DNA of 64,000 bases from Monosporascus cannonballus (taxonomy: Eukaryota; Ascomycota; Sordariomycetes; Xylariales): positions 101,730 to 165,729 of the forward strand of contig QJNS01000179.1 of NCBI GenBank assembly GCA_004154925.1, written 5' to 3'. The notes below the pieces were generated by a model. The model was not told where the DNA came from. It made no database searches and was given only the letters and a program-made list of their open reading frames with translations. Each line of letters starts with the position of its first letter. Within the stretch, counting starts at the first letter, position 1. Below are positions 52,806 through 63,381 of the stretch, in pieces. Position numbers and translations under genes: made by a program.

Positions 52806-53255
52806 ATGAGCACCGATCCGAAGTTAAAGGAGTTACACAAGAAGCTCTTCGACGAGGGGCTGAAAATGCGCCGCAGCGTCGTCGGCGACGCCTACGTCGA
52901 CCGCGCCCTGACCAAAGGCTCGACCGAGTTTTCTAAGCCGGGTCAAGAACTAGTCACGGAATGGTGTTGGGGCTACGCCTGGACGCGGCCGGGCCTCGAC
53001 AAGAAACAGCGCAGCCTCCTCAATATCGGCATGCTCATGGCCCTGAACCGCGCGCCCGAGCTCGCCGCGCACATCCGTGGGGCCCGGAACAACGGGCTCT
53101 CGGAACTGGAGATCAGGGAGGCCATCCTGCACTGCACGACCTATTGCGGGGTTCCGGCCGGCGTCGACGCCATGAAAACGGCCGAGAAGGTGCTTGACGA
53201 GATGGCGGAGAAGGGGGAGATGGCTAGGGAGCTTGGCAACAAGATGACAGAATAG
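52806..53255 (+). CDS. 4-carboxymuconolactone decarboxylase family protein, single domain
   Basis: This intronless 149-residue protein has the size and pattern of gamma-carboxymuconolactone decarboxylase (PcaC family). That family decarboxylates 4-carboxymuconolactone to beta-ketoadipate enol-lactone in protocatechuate degradation. [21 protein letters not shown] (about 69-89), then [24 protein letters not shown] (about 96-119), form the conserved helices. E85, H89 and the HC pair at 109-110 lie where active-site residues are expected. The ATG at 52,806 is preceded by TTAAA and starts the family alignment. Fungi usually use 3-carboxymuconolactone, so substrate and exact reaction may differ. 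It is divergent from the permease and convergent with the alcohol dehydrogenase. Confidence 0.9.
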   Translation: MSTDPKLKELHKKLFDEGLKMRRSVVGDAYVDRALTKGSTEFSKPGQELVTEWCWGYAWTRPGLDKKQRSLLNIGMLMALNRAPELAAHIRGARNNGLSELEIREAILHCTTYCGVPAGVDAMKTAEKVLDEMAEKGEMARELGNKMTE

Positions 53256-53576
53256 CCCCTTGGTGACTACGCTAGCGAGATGGGTCCTGTATCAATAACC
53301 GAGTCATCTAATAGAGATCATACGGATACATTCGCGATAAGCACGTACGTGCCGGAAAAGCGCGATTGTCATGTCTACAAGGTAGCGATCGAAAGACCAT
53401 TGCCATAAGAGTAGCTAGCTCGTCTTCATTAACAGCAATTTCTATAAGTATCTAGGGGTGGCTAAATAGGGGTATTAACCATGTTCGATGTGAGTGGTTG
53501 AAAAGAAAGTGGGAATATACATGAAATATTGTGTACAACTGCGAACATACTAAATTTATTAAATCATCCCCCTGCC
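53256..53576. other. Convergent intergenic region
   Basis: These are the 3' regions of the CMD gene (+) and the alcohol dehydrogenase gene (-). No gene or repeat is seen. Confidence 0.4.
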
Positions 53577-54722
53577 TTAACTCGCATCTGGAAGAGCCAT
53601 GTCAATCGCGAGTTTCCCACCCCTTCCCTCGTGATACTCAGCTACCAAGTCGTTGAGTCGCGACAGCGGAAATGTGCGTACAGCTGCCCTCACGTTATTC
53701 TGAGCGGCAAACTGCAACGTCTCCCTCAGCAGTTTGTTGCTTCCCACGAGACTGCCGGTGATAGAGATGTCCCGAAATACGATGTCCCGGGCCGATACGT
53801 GGAATCCCCGTTCGGGGAAGGATACGACGACGCATTTCCCATGGTTTCGGAGAAGAGACACGCCGTAGTCGAATGCTTCCTGACTCTCAGGCAATATGAT
53901 GACGGCGTCCAGGCCCATATCGCCTCTGTCCTGGTTTCCGTCCTCTCGGCCGAGCCCAGTGACAACCTCACCGGCGTCTACGCTTCTTGCATCTATCACC
54001 CTCGCGCCGCCGGCAACCTCTCCGGCGAGCCGCAGCGGCGCATCCGCATTGTCCACGCCCCAAACCTCGAGTCCCATCTGGACGGCGAACTGGAGGCCCA
54101 GGTGGCCCAGACCGCCGCCGCACCCCATGATGCCGACGCGCTGTCCGGGTTTCAGCCGACAGCGCTTCAGAGCAGCGTAGACCGTGACGCCGGCACACAT
54201 GAGCACGGCCGTGTCAACGGCTGACAACTTGTCCGGGATGGGCGTGACTTGACGACTGTCGATGACTGCATACTCCCTGAAACCGCCGGGGGCACTGATT
54301 CCGTTGTTCTGTGCCCGCGGGCAATAAACAGAGTACCCGGGGGGATCGGCATCGGCATCTTCGGGGGTAGGACTTGACGCGCACTCGAAGCAAGTGCCGC
54401 AGGGGTGAAACGAACGCCCCGGTACCCCCACCCTGTCGCCTACCTGGAACGGGGAGGTAGAATTTTCCGGCAAAGCCACGACAGTGCCTGCGAACTCATG
54501 GCAGCCGACATGTGGGAACGACGGCGGATAAGGGCGCATCTGCCCAGCTGCGAGGACAGCGTCAGTATGACAGTATGAGGCCGCGTCTACTTTGATGAGC
54601 ATGTCATGAGGATCGGTGACAGTAGGGAGAGGGACTGAGCGAAGTGCATAGGGCTTGTTAAAGGCCTCGAGGAATTGGGCCTTCATCATGGCCGGCAGCT
54701 TGGGCCCACTGGTGCATGCCAT
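53577..54722 (-). CDS. Zinc-dependent alcohol dehydrogenase
   Basis: A single exon encodes 381 residues of the medium-chain, zinc-containing alcohol dehydrogenase family: NAD(P)-dependent interconversion of alcohols and aldehydes or ketones, probably cytosolic. Likely catalytic zinc ligands are Cys51 (YCHTD), His75 in GCHEFAG and Cys176 (MCAGVT). Four Cys for the structural zinc are present: Cys108, Cys111, Cys114 and Cys134, the last separated by an unusually acidic loop (PEDADADPP). The Rossmann motif GCGGGLGHLG is at 200-209. The ATG at 54,722 is in frame, but the family N-terminus begins nearer Met12-Met13, so the true start may be at 54,689 or 54,686. The gene shares a divergent promoter with the lactonase-like gene. 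The substrate is not predictable. Confidence 0.92.
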   Translation of the reverse strand: MACTSGPKLPAMMKAQFLEAFNKPYALRSVPLPTVTDPHDMLIKVDAASYCHTDAVLAAGQMRPYPPSFPHVGCHEFAGTVVALPENSTSPFQVGDRVGVPGRSFHPCGTCFECASSPTPEDADADPPGYSVYCPRAQNNGISAPGGFREYAVIDSRQVTPIPDKLSAVDTAVLMCAGVTVYAALKRCRLKPGQRVGIMGCGGGLGHLGLQFAVQMGLEVWGVDNADAPLRLAGEVAGGARVIDARSVDAGEVVTGLGREDGNQDRGDMGLDAVIILPESQEAFDYGVSLLRNHGKCVVVSFPERGFHVSARDIVFRDISITGSLVGSNKLLRETLQFAAQNNVRAAVRTFPLSRLNDLVAEYHEGRGGKLAIDMALPDAS

Positions 54723-55324
54723 GACTCTTCGCTTCTATTCTCGTTCCCTGAATACCGTAGTTGCTAGATAGCGGTAGTGGGGATGACTATTAACGGCTCA
54801 TTCCCAGTGTGCGATGCGTCCACCTATTAGAAGTATTCATAATCATATCTGCATCGATATGCTCTCGTGGAAGTTGAAGTTGCACTGCCATCCAATTTCT
54901 GAACAGCCAGGGTGCGTCTGACGTAGATAGCAATTCCATAACTACCGACAATCACCGTCCATCCCCCCCTTCTATCGCGTGCAACCCCCTCTTTCTGCGC
55001 CACCCCAGTCCCAAATACGGGGTCAACGTCACATTGCATGCATGGGGCTCGGATTACCATAAGAGTAGGCTTAGGGATCATCTCAATATAGAACGCTGTG
55101 AAATATTCCCCCGGCGTGATAACTCCCCATGCCACTTTAGGAGACTGCATATATGCCCATACCCATTTTGTGAGATTATAAGTGTATGACCGTGTATTCG
55201 TAAACATTCTGCTGGCGGCTCATAGGCCAGACACATTTACTACCATACTTAAGCCGTAGTCGAGCACCTCGAAGCATTCACAGTGTTTTATTTGAATCCA
55301 GGCCGAAGAGGAAATATATCGTCC
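54723..55324. promoter_or_regulatory. Divergent promoter region, alcohol dehydrogenase / lactonase
   Basis: This 602-bp region lies between two outward-facing starts. Shared control of the two enzymes is a reasonable inference. A minus-strand open frame of 126 codons (55,207-54,827) shows no family features and is taken as chance. I found no clear palindromic activator site. Confidence 0.4.
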
Positions 55325-56377
55325 ATGATGGAAGCTGTAGGAAACACGAGGTCACCTGTCTTCGTGACCGTCTCTGCTTTGGACGCAGGCCATCTTACAC
55401 TTCCCGAGCATCTTTTCATCACCGATGCCGATCCCGAGAAGTGCAACACTGTGCCATCCCTGTCTTTCTTGATCCAGCATCCAACGCCCTCCCCTTCACG
55501 TCCTAGTAGTAGTACAACGAACCTCGTCTTCGATTTGGGGATCAAGCGCGACCTGGATCGCTATACACCCGCGCAGCAGGAGCACACTGCCCAGAGACAA
55601 CCCGTCATCACCGAGCCCGACTGCGCAGCCAGTCTCCGCTACGGTGCCGCTGGGGGAGAGGGGGTTGCGGGTGGAGAAGTCCTCCTCGACCCGGGCAAGG
55701 ACATCGACATTGCCATCATAAGCCACGTGCACTGGGACCACGTCGGCACGCCGTCGGACTTCTCGAGCGCCACGTTTGTCGTGGGCTCCGGGACGCTGGA
55801 CCTGTTGAAGAACGGCGCGGGGCATCTATACCCCGCCAAGCTGTTCAACGACGACGAGCTCCCGGCGGATCGGACGGTCGAACTCCCGCCCGTCCCCGGA
55901 ACCAGCGAATGCTACGAGGCGGCATCGGACATTCCCAGGCACACGGCCGCGCCCGCGAACACGCAGGCCAGGCTCCCCCGGTTGGCGGACCGGTGGTCCT
56001 GGCAGCCTCTAGGTGGATTCCCCCACGCCATCGACTTCTTCGGCGACGGCAGCGTCTATGTCATCGACAGCCCCGGCCACTTGTACGGTCACGTGAACCT
56101 GCTCGCGCGTATCGGCGACCGCAAGTACGTTTACTTGGGCGGGGACTGTTGTCACGATACTAGGATTCTGTCGGGCGAGACGGGAATCGCGATGTACGGG
56201 GACGGTAAGGGAGGGCTGAGGAGTGTGCATGTGAATACAAATGCAGCGAGGAGAACATTGGACCGAATCAAGTCGTTCGTGAAGGAGAAGAACGAGGCAG
56301 AGGTGGAAGTGGTGCTGGCCCATGATGCAGGGTGGAGGGCTCGGAACCGCCATCGATTCTGGCCCGGGAAGCTGTGA
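55325..56377 (+). CDS. Metallo-beta-lactamase-fold hydrolase, N-acyl-homoserine-lactonase-like
   Basis: A single exon of 350 residues in the metallo-beta-lactamase superfamily, closest in layout to lactonases that open gamma-lactone rings using two zinc ions. The metal motif SHVHWDHVG supplies His134, His136, Asp138 and His139. Further likely ligands are His252 or His256 (SPGHLYGH), Asp274 (LGGDCCHD) and His333 (LAHD). The N-terminus (VTVSALDAGHLTLPEHLF) matches the family. The frame is open further upstream, but only from a GTG at 55,283; the first ATG is 55,325, with a second at 55,328. Gly/Ser/Pro-rich loops suggest fungal insertions. Neighbours (dehydrogenase, CMD proteins) suggest a role in lactone catabolism or detoxification. 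Lactamase activity on plant compounds is another possibility for this fungal family. Confidence 0.88.
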   Translation: MMEAVGNTRSPVFVTVSALDAGHLTLPEHLFITDADPEKCNTVPSLSFLIQHPTPSPSRPSSSTTNLVFDLGIKRDLDRYTPAQQEHTAQRQPVITEPDCAASLRYGAAGGEGVAGGEVLLDPGKDIDIAIISHVHWDHVGTPSDFSSATFVVGSGTLDLLKNGAGHLYPAKLFNDDELPADRTVELPPVPGTSECYEAASDIPRHTAAPANTQARLPRLADRWSWQPLGGFPHAIDFFGDGSVYVIDSPGHLYGHVNLLARIGDRKYVYLGGDCCHDTRILSGETGIAMYGDGKGGLRSVHVNTNAARRTLDRIKSFVKEKNEAEVEVVLAHDAGWRARNRHRFWPGKL

Positions 56378-56930
56378 GGACGAATAGCTATACTCTAAGT
56401 ATCGTCCCTAACACTAGACGGAACATTGCATTTTCAGGTGTCTTTCCGTGTGATTTGCTGTGTAGGATTCGGTGATTTTCTCTTTCATTTTGCTTATTAA
56501 TATGTCGCTTGGATATTTTCTGCATACAGTAGGTATATATGATCACCTGGGCAGTCCAGTACATGAACTTCGTCTGGATGCTGCCTATCCCGGGGATTAG
56601 AGACCCACTCAGATCTGAGCCTAAATACGGGGGTTGGACAGTTCGCCGTACCGGGCCCGGTGCGCCCCACTTTCCTGAAGCGGTAATCCCGAATAGAGCA
56701 ACGCCTAGTTTGAAAAAGGGGGGGGAGTTGCAATCTCCCACCCATTTATGTGGGCGGTATGAGTGGTATTCGGTATGCACGTATACTGATACCCCTTATG
56801 ACAGCATCTTCTCTCCCAAGTTTCTTATCCCCCACATCGCTCATTATCTCCCCTACAGTATCTCAAGGTCGCTATCAAGTAGCCCTGTCGTAAGAGAAGC
56901 GTTCTAGCAAACCGGCGTGGTATAATAAAC
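56378..56930. other. Intergenic region
   Basis: This is the 3' region of the lactonase-like gene and promoter of the next gene. A TATAATAA sequence lies at about 56,921-56,928, right before the ATG. Nothing else is identifiable. Confidence 0.4.
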
Positions 56931-58072
56931 ATGCCTGCTTCGCCTGCAGACACAGTAGCCTTCATCGGTATCCAGTAACCATTTACCTCGAGTGAAGTAT
57001 TTGTTAACTGACGATGGCCTACAGGCCTCGGGGTCATGGGTTATCCCATGGCCAAGAACCTCCGCGCTGGTTTGGGCCCTGAGAAGACTCTACTCATCTG
57101 TGATGTAAATTCAGAAGCGCTGAGCAGCTTCCAAAAGGAAATGGACGGCAAGGGGCCTATAGGCAAGGTCGAAAACGGCTTCGAGGCGGTTAAGGCGGCA
57201 GTAAGATAAACCCCTGATAAAATATTCACGACACGGTTCAGGAAGCTCATGACTTCTCGTCTCAGAATACCGTCATCACTATGCTCCCCGGCTCCGATGC
57301 CGTGAAGGCCGTCTATCTCGGCCCACAGACAGGTATCCTTGCCGGTGCAGCTGCAGCAGTATATGAACATGAGACCGGCTCGCCGTCGGAGCTAAAGCTC
57401 ATCATGGAATGCGGGACAATCGAAACAGACACGATTCTTTCCGTCGCGAAGGCGGCCGAAGGTGTCAGCGCCACAAAGCTCCACAACACTCTGACCTTCG
57501 TCGATGCCCCTGTCTCCGGCGGCCCCATGGGCGCCCAAGCCGGTACGCTCACCTTCATGGTTGGCTGCCAGCCGGCGGTGTCTCCACAGATCTTCCCATT
57601 GGTGAAGTCTTACCTACGGCACATGGGAAACCCAGACGGGATCTTTCTGTGTGGTGCCGTCGGAGCCGGCACGGCATTCAAGATTATCAACAATTACCTG
57701 AGCGCCATCACCTCGCTTGCCGCCTCCGAGGCGCTCAACATCGGCGTGAAAGCCGGCCTGGATCCTAAGCTCCTGACGGACGTTATCAACCAGAGTGGTG
57801 GGCAATGTTGGGTTACGAGTAAGAGCAATCCCGTACCGGGTGTCCAGGAGAACGTGCCCAGCAGTCAGGGATATGAAGGTGGCTTTAGGATTGAGTTGTG
57901 TGCCAAGGTGCTGGGAATGGGGAGCAGGTTGGCGGAAGCGGTGGGCGCAAGGACGGTGCTAGACAAGCCGACATTGCAAGCGTTCGGAGAGGCCATTGCG
58001 GATGAGAGGTATCAGGGAAAGGATGCAAGAGTGGTGTATAAATGGTTGAACGAGAGCGAAAGAGAGGAATAA
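56931..58072 (+). CDS. 3-hydroxyisobutyrate dehydrogenase / beta-hydroxyacid dehydrogenase family
   Basis: There are three exons: 56,931-56,967, 57,025-57,200 and 57,242-58,072. Introns are 57 bp and a very short 41 bp. The product has 347 residues and oxidises a beta-hydroxyacid with NAD(P). The first intron splits the dinucleotide-binding motif, which becomes AFIGLGVMGYPMAKNL after splicing. The substrate-binding signature FVDAPVSGGPMGAQAG is at about 157-172. The catalytic Lys is in TAFKIINNYL at Lys218, with Asn222 four residues on. The second intron is required because the frame meets TAA inside it. The position after the lactonase-like gene, on the same strand, fits oxidation of a hydroxyacid released by lactone opening; this link is inference. 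Some members act in valine breakdown. Confidence 0.9.
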
Positions 58073-58655
58073 TTTTGTCTAATTTAGCCCCTGCCAGAGA
58101 CCTAACTACTAGAGTTAGATCGAACACCAACAAGAGACAGGGGAGGTACAGCGAAGGATTTGAGAGCCCCTGAAGCCAGAACGGTGCCAGCAATCGGAGC
58201 ATAGAGAAATAGAGTGAGGATGGTGGTGAGACTATAAATTTACATGATGCTACGGCAACCCTGGCGAGTGTGATGGTTTTCTTCCCTCGGTCCAGGTGGT
58301 TTAAGAATGAGTAAACGCCATAATACGCTATGGAGACTTATAAATAGCTGTTAAGCAGCAGCAGCAGCCACGACAGGTCGCAAGCACCGCCACAAGATCT
58401 CCCACCCGCCCCCACCCCGCCATTCAATCAACTTTGAACCGTCCCTACCTGTCCGCTGCCCCTCCTTCCAACATCGACACCCTCCAATTTTGATCCCAGC
58501 ACGAATAGCATCACTTAGCATTACAAGATTCGCCGTCGATATTCCCACGCTCAACTTCTTCTTTCCCCTCCCTCACTAAAACCAGCATCCACCAACCCAA
58601 CACAGCACCTCCGAATACCCGCACCCTAAAGTCAAAACCCCCAACCGCGACCGCA
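58073..58655 (+). promoter_or_regulatory. Intergenic region with pyrimidine-rich GON7 promoter
   Basis: No gene is seen. The last 100 bases before the GON7 start are C/T/A-rich (for example CTTCTTCTTTCCCC near 58,554), as in many constitutive fungal promoters. A CAG/CTG run lies at about 58,355-58,370. Confidence 0.4.
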
Positions 58656-59078
58656 ATGCCGCGAGCAGAACTCCGCGCGACCTACGCCTCGCCGCGCAAC
58701 GCCGCCCTGAGCCTCGCGACGCCGCTCGACCTACCCCCCTCTGCTTCCCCCTCCCCCGCGGAGAAGGCGGCCTACCTCGGCGATCTCCGCGCCGCGGCGG
58801 CCGCGCTGCAGGAGCGCATCAACGGCGAGCTGACGGCGCAGATGGAGGAGGACAAGGCGCGGGAGGCCTCCGCCGCCGGTGGTGGTGGTGGTGGTAGTGG
58901 TCGCGGCGTGGTCGCGGCGGAGGCGGGGACCGACAGGGGCGAGGGGGGGAAGTCCGGTAGTGGTGGTGGTGGTGGCGGTGGTGGTGGTGCGGGTGGTGGT
59001 GCGAAGAAGGCCGCCAAGGACGTCGATGAGGACGCCGAGGAGGAGAATTATGGGGAGGAGGTCGTGGAGGACGACTGA
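58656..59078 (+). CDS. GON7: EKC/KEOPS complex subunit Gon7
   Basis: An intronless 140-residue protein resembling fungal Gon7, a small subunit of the KEOPS/EKC complex that makes the t6A modification of tRNA and supports telomere maintenance. The N-terminal part fits the family: LRATYASP, a Pro/Ser loop, then AEKAAYLGDLRAAAAALQERIN, a helix at about 35-57, and QMEEDKA. Two Gly-rich runs encoded by GGT repeats (about residues 75-83 and 103-116) separate this helix from an acidic tail (DEDAEEENYGEEVVEDD). Such low-complexity segments fit a partly disordered protein. The ATG at 58,656 is followed directly by the conserved region. It is convergent with VPS39. Confidence 0.8.
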   Translation: MPRAELRATYASPRNAALSLATPLDLPPSASPSPAEKAAYLGDLRAAAAALQERINGELTAQMEEDKAREASAAGGGGGGSGRGVVAAEAGTDRGEGGKSGSGGGGGGGGGAGGGAKKAAKDVDEDAEEENYGEEVVEDD

Positions 59079-59604
59079 TCGATGATGCTTCGGGATTCGG
59101 CGGCGATGGGATAGCAACTCGAGTGGACCACACGGGCAGAGGGCCCGATTTATCGCCGTTGATTTGGCTTGCGATATACGAAAGGAGAGCATTCTTCGGG
59201 CGACCGTAGCGGGCGGGGGCGACGAGACGAATGCGAGCCCATGGCCGCCAGGACGATCTACGTGGGCCGAGTACCTACTATAATCCCCGGGACGATCGAT
59301 TCACTGACCTCGCTTGGGATCTCTCGAGGAGAAAACTGACGGATCGACTCGACGGGTATTTGTCAATTTCGAAATCGCCCTAACTCTCTCTCCCCTGGAT
59401 GCGATGCTATGCTATTCTATGCTGTGGTATGCGGCACGTACGCGCGCCGGCGAGTAGAGTTAACAGACAGCCACCTCGATCTCTCCTCCGTCTACTGAAT
59501 AAAAACAACCCTCATCAAGCTCCAATCACAGTGGAAGAGCGGATCAAAGAACACTCTAAAATGTCCCATTACGTCGGGAACACCAAAATGGTGCTTCAAA
59601 GCAA
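59079..59604. other. Convergent intergenic region
   Basis: These are the 3' regions of GON7 and VPS39. No gene is seen; open frames across it have no family features. Confidence 0.4.
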
Positions 59605-62600
59605 CTAGGCCAGTGCCCCCTGCCGACCCCAAGCTCCGGCAATACTCCCGTGAGTCCCGCTCGCGCTCCTACCACGGGCTTGACAGCCGTAATGCACGAC
59701 GCTATTATCGGGACGGACGGCAATGACGCTATTGCCGAGCCGCTTATGGCACACGCCGCAGACCCTCTCCTCGCTGATGACGACCCTCCGGCTCCTGCCG
59801 CCCTGGCCCCCGGGCACCCCGTCGCCGAGCAGCAGCAGGGCCTGCATGTTGACGAGCTGGGTCCGGCGTAGGCCCTCGACGACGCGTGACTCGGCCACAG
59901 CCGAATTGGCGGCGCGGATGCGGCCGCGGAAGTACGACGTCAGGTCTGCCACGGGCAGGTCGTCGGGGATCAGGGATAGCGCGGACGCGGCGGGCAGCCG
60001 GGAGCCGTGGCGCGAGAGCAGCGAGAGCGCCGGCTCCAGGTTCGGCTTATGCGGCGACGGCGGGGTGAGGTACAGCGAAAGAAGCGTGTGATAGATGGAC
60101 GGCGTGGCGTCAGGGTCGTCTAGGTCAGTACCGGCGGTTTCCGGGATTTGTGGGAGTGATGGTGCGGGTGAGGCTGTGTCGCCTGATTTGTAGACGCGGT
60201 TGCAATAGCTGCGATTACGTTAGTGCGTTGTGAATGACCTACCAGTTTGCAGAGGAAAACCGCGCGCGATATAAGAAATGGGAAGGAGGCTAAAGAAGCA
60301 CAATATGCAAAGAAAAGAAACGACTCACTCCTCGGCCTTGGCGTAATCTCCAATCTTGAACACGTAAATCTCAAGCGCCTGCTTGTGTTGGCCCATGTTG
60401 CTGTACACAACAGCCAACGCCTCGTAGAAAGCCGGATCTAGATGCCATGTCAGTCAGTTAAGAGAGAGCGTGCCCCTATCCCCGAACTTGGACAAGGCAA
60501 AGGGGAAGAAAGGCCGGAAACAGGCCGGAACATACCGTCACGAGGAATCATCCCGTAAGCCTTTCCAAGACTATACTGCCTACTCTTCCTCAAGAACTCG
60601 ACCAACTTGCCCATCCTCTCGTCCCAAATGGGGCTACCCCTGCCCCTCTCCCTCTCCCTCCCATCACTTTTCTCGTCGTCCCCGCCGGCGGCGTCCCCTC
60701 CCCCCTTCAGCGCGCCAATGAGCAGCTCCGCGAACAGGTTGTGGAAGTCGGGCGTGGCGTCCTCCCACTCGTCGATGACGTGGTCGAGGTAGCGGATCTT
60801 GAGGTCGGCATCGATCTCGCCCAGGTACTCCAGCACCCTGTCGCGGGGTAGCGTCTCGGCGTTCTCCGTGTCGGCGACGAACACCTGCATCCCCAGGCCC
60901 GGGTCGCGGCGCAGCACCCAGCGCGCGAACTCGAGCACCAGGTCGATGAGGTCCGGCGGCAGGGACTGGAGGTACGCGACGGTGCGACGGGGCCCGCGGA
61001 GCTGATCGGGGATCTTTTCCGGGTCGACTAGGATGTCTTGTGTCTTCTTCGACTTCTCATCTTTCGTCATGTCGGCGACATCCTCGCCGTTCTCCGTCGG
61101 CTCCTTGATCTCCTCGCCGCCCCCGTTCCTCTGCCTCTCCGCGGGCTCAGCACTATCCGCGTCCGCAGTCTCATCCGTAGCTTCCCCAAACCGCCTCAGC
61201 AGCTCTAAGGCCTCACGGTGCAACCTCTTCCCGTGGAAAAAGTCGACGAGCTCGTTGTACCTGTTCTTCTCGAGCAGCTTCTCCTTAACGACATCGGGGT
61301 CACAGAAGTTTGCGATGCGTAGTAGCGAGCCCACCAGGCTCGGCTGGCTAAACATGTAACCCCTGAAGAGGGTCGTATCCACAAGTGTGAAAGCGTCTCT
61401 CAGCTGCTTTTCGAGCTGCTCGTCCGATTCGGACTGCGAATTCCCAAGCAGATCGTCTATATGGTGTTGAATGTCTTCCGTTGTGGTCGAAGATTGCGTC
61501 GCGTCCGGGGTTTGCTGTTTCCGCGCTTTTAGTTTTCCAGTCGAAGGATCGATTACTCGCTGGAGACGGGCGCGCGTCCCTGCTAAGTAGCTATTGAGTT
61601 CCCTGACGGCCTTTACAAGATCATCGCCCTCTAGTACCCTGTTAACTTTCGCTTTTTTCTTGGCCTCGACTCTGGGCTTGACGCTTACCGCGTCGTCATT
61701 GTCTGTGCTTCCCTTTTTGGACGATGCGATAGACGCTGCGTCTGAATCGGTCTTCCTGTGCCCCATCCAATACCGCACAAACCCACCCGCCTTCGCCGGT
61801 GACGCAGCCTCAGGGGTAGTAGCCCCGGCGCCCGTGGCCTTTGCCGCCTTATCACCATTCGTACCCGTTTTCGGTTCCTCCTCTTCTTGTTCCTCTTCGC
61901 CTTCCAGCGTGTCCTCTCTGGCAGGCTCTTCCGACAACCCGCCCGCAATTATCGGCGGATATAATCTCAGCACCCTCTCAGGCGGGGCGTGAACCTCGTC
62001 CTCGTTGAACAGATCCAAGCTCTCGCGGAACTTACGCCGTTTAAAGAGTGTCTCGGCCTTGCGCATCTTGACCTCGCGCAGCGTGCCGGTCTTGTCCTTC
62101 AGCAGCGCGTCCTCAAGCATGTTCAGCACGCTGATAGCCTCGTCGAACTTGCTCTGGTCTATCAATTCCTGAACTTGCGTGTCGTAGTCGGTGGCGTCCA
62201 TCTTCCACACGGCGCGCTCGCTGCTGACATGGAAGCCCTTGGCGGCGTGGGCCAGGCTTACCGTGGGTGGGGGGAAGTGCATGTTGGCGGCACCGGGGAG
62301 CTCCATAACCTGCAGCAGGCTGAGGGTGTCGGGGTTCCAGACCTCAAGGGATCCCTTGGACGGATTCTGCAGTGCGAGGATGTAGGGGTAGTTGTACCCG
62401 ATGGTCTCGGGTGCTGCCTGCCACGGAATTTGGCGCTTCTCGAGTGGCTTCCCATTGGCGTTAACGTCGATGAACAGAGTATTGATATCGCGGGCCAACA
62501 GCATCTGGCCATCCGTCAGGCGGGCGGCGAGCGGCTTAGGCACGTAGCCGCCTAGACCCATGTAGCCCATGCTTGCGGCGCCGAACCTGCTTCCTTGGCC

Positions 62601-63381
62601 CGCCACGGCAGAACTCGTACCGGTGATCTCGGTAGTCTCGGCGGTCGTGACGTCCACCAGCACGTAACCCGCGTTCAGACCACACACGAGCTTAGTAGCG
62701 TTGGCCCACGTGACGGTGCGGATAGCTTCGGGGAGCAGAATCTCGGACACATCGTCGTGCAGCTCACTCTCATGCCAGCTCCATACCAAGAGTCTACGCT
62801 TGACAGCGACAGCCAGCCGACTGATGATCTCCGGAATGGCCGTGGCCGCATCCTTCACGATGTTGCTCGTCACCGCAAAGCAAGTAGCGTTCTTGGTGCG
62901 GGCGAGGGTCTCGGTCAGCTGGTAGGTCTGTAGGTCGTGGAGTGAGACGTGGCTGTTGGACAGGGAAATGAGGGTGTTCGCCTCCTTGATGATGGCAAGC
63001 TGTTCTATGGCGCGCGTGGAGAACTTCTCAACTTCGCGCAGAAGGTCAGAGGGTTTGGGCTTGCCTCCGGATCTCCTAGGCCGGTCGGAGGGGCTCGCGG
63101 CTGGGTCTGCACCATTGGTCGGCGATGACGGGGATTGTGGCTGATTCGAAGGTAGTTCGTTTAGGCGATAGATGCGTAGGGAACCCGAGTTAAGACCGAC
63201 GAGGACTCGATCGCCTATCATCCGGGAGAGAAAGTGGCGTTAGCCGGCTGAGCTGGGTCCTTGCCTTACCCGACACGGAGGGATAGAAGAAAAGCATACC
63301 ATAGGCAAGGATGGTCTCGATCTTGGACTTGTCGCGCTGCTTGAGCTCGATGATGGGCCGAGCAGTGAAGGCGGAGAGCAT
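59605..63381 (-). CDS. VPS39: Vacuolar sorting protein VPS39/VAM6 (HOPS subunit)
   Basis: There are four exons on the minus strand: 63,381-63,300; 63,214-60,536; 60,437-60,329; 60,208-59,605. Introns are 85, 98 and 120 bp. The product has 1,157 residues. Vps39/Vam6 tethers vacuole and late-endosome membranes as part of the HOPS complex and binds the Rab GTPase Ypt7. The N-terminus MLSAFTARPIIELKQRDKSK starts a citron-homology (CNH) beta-propeller to about residue 330. A long acidic, low-complexity insert follows (about 430-540). Then come the Vps39 helical-repeat region (after DDLVKAVRELNSYL) and a C-terminal zinc finger with Cys1107, Cys1110, His1129 and Cys1132 (VCGVCHKRLG ... HYGC). I chose the ATG at 63,381; the open frame upstream begins only with TTG. 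No damage is seen. Confidence 0.93.

Noticed and set aside
54827..55207. Minus-strand open frame of 126 codons in the divergent promoter
   Set aside because: No family features; it fills a region that must hold two promoters.
55283..55324. Longer start for the lactonase-like gene
   Set aside because: The open frame begins with GTG, and the first ATG is 55,325. The extra 14 residues are not part of the family.
58731..59192. Minus-strand His/Thr/Pro-rich open frames opposite GON7
   Set aside because: They are the reverse reading of GGT repeats and GC-rich codons of GON7.
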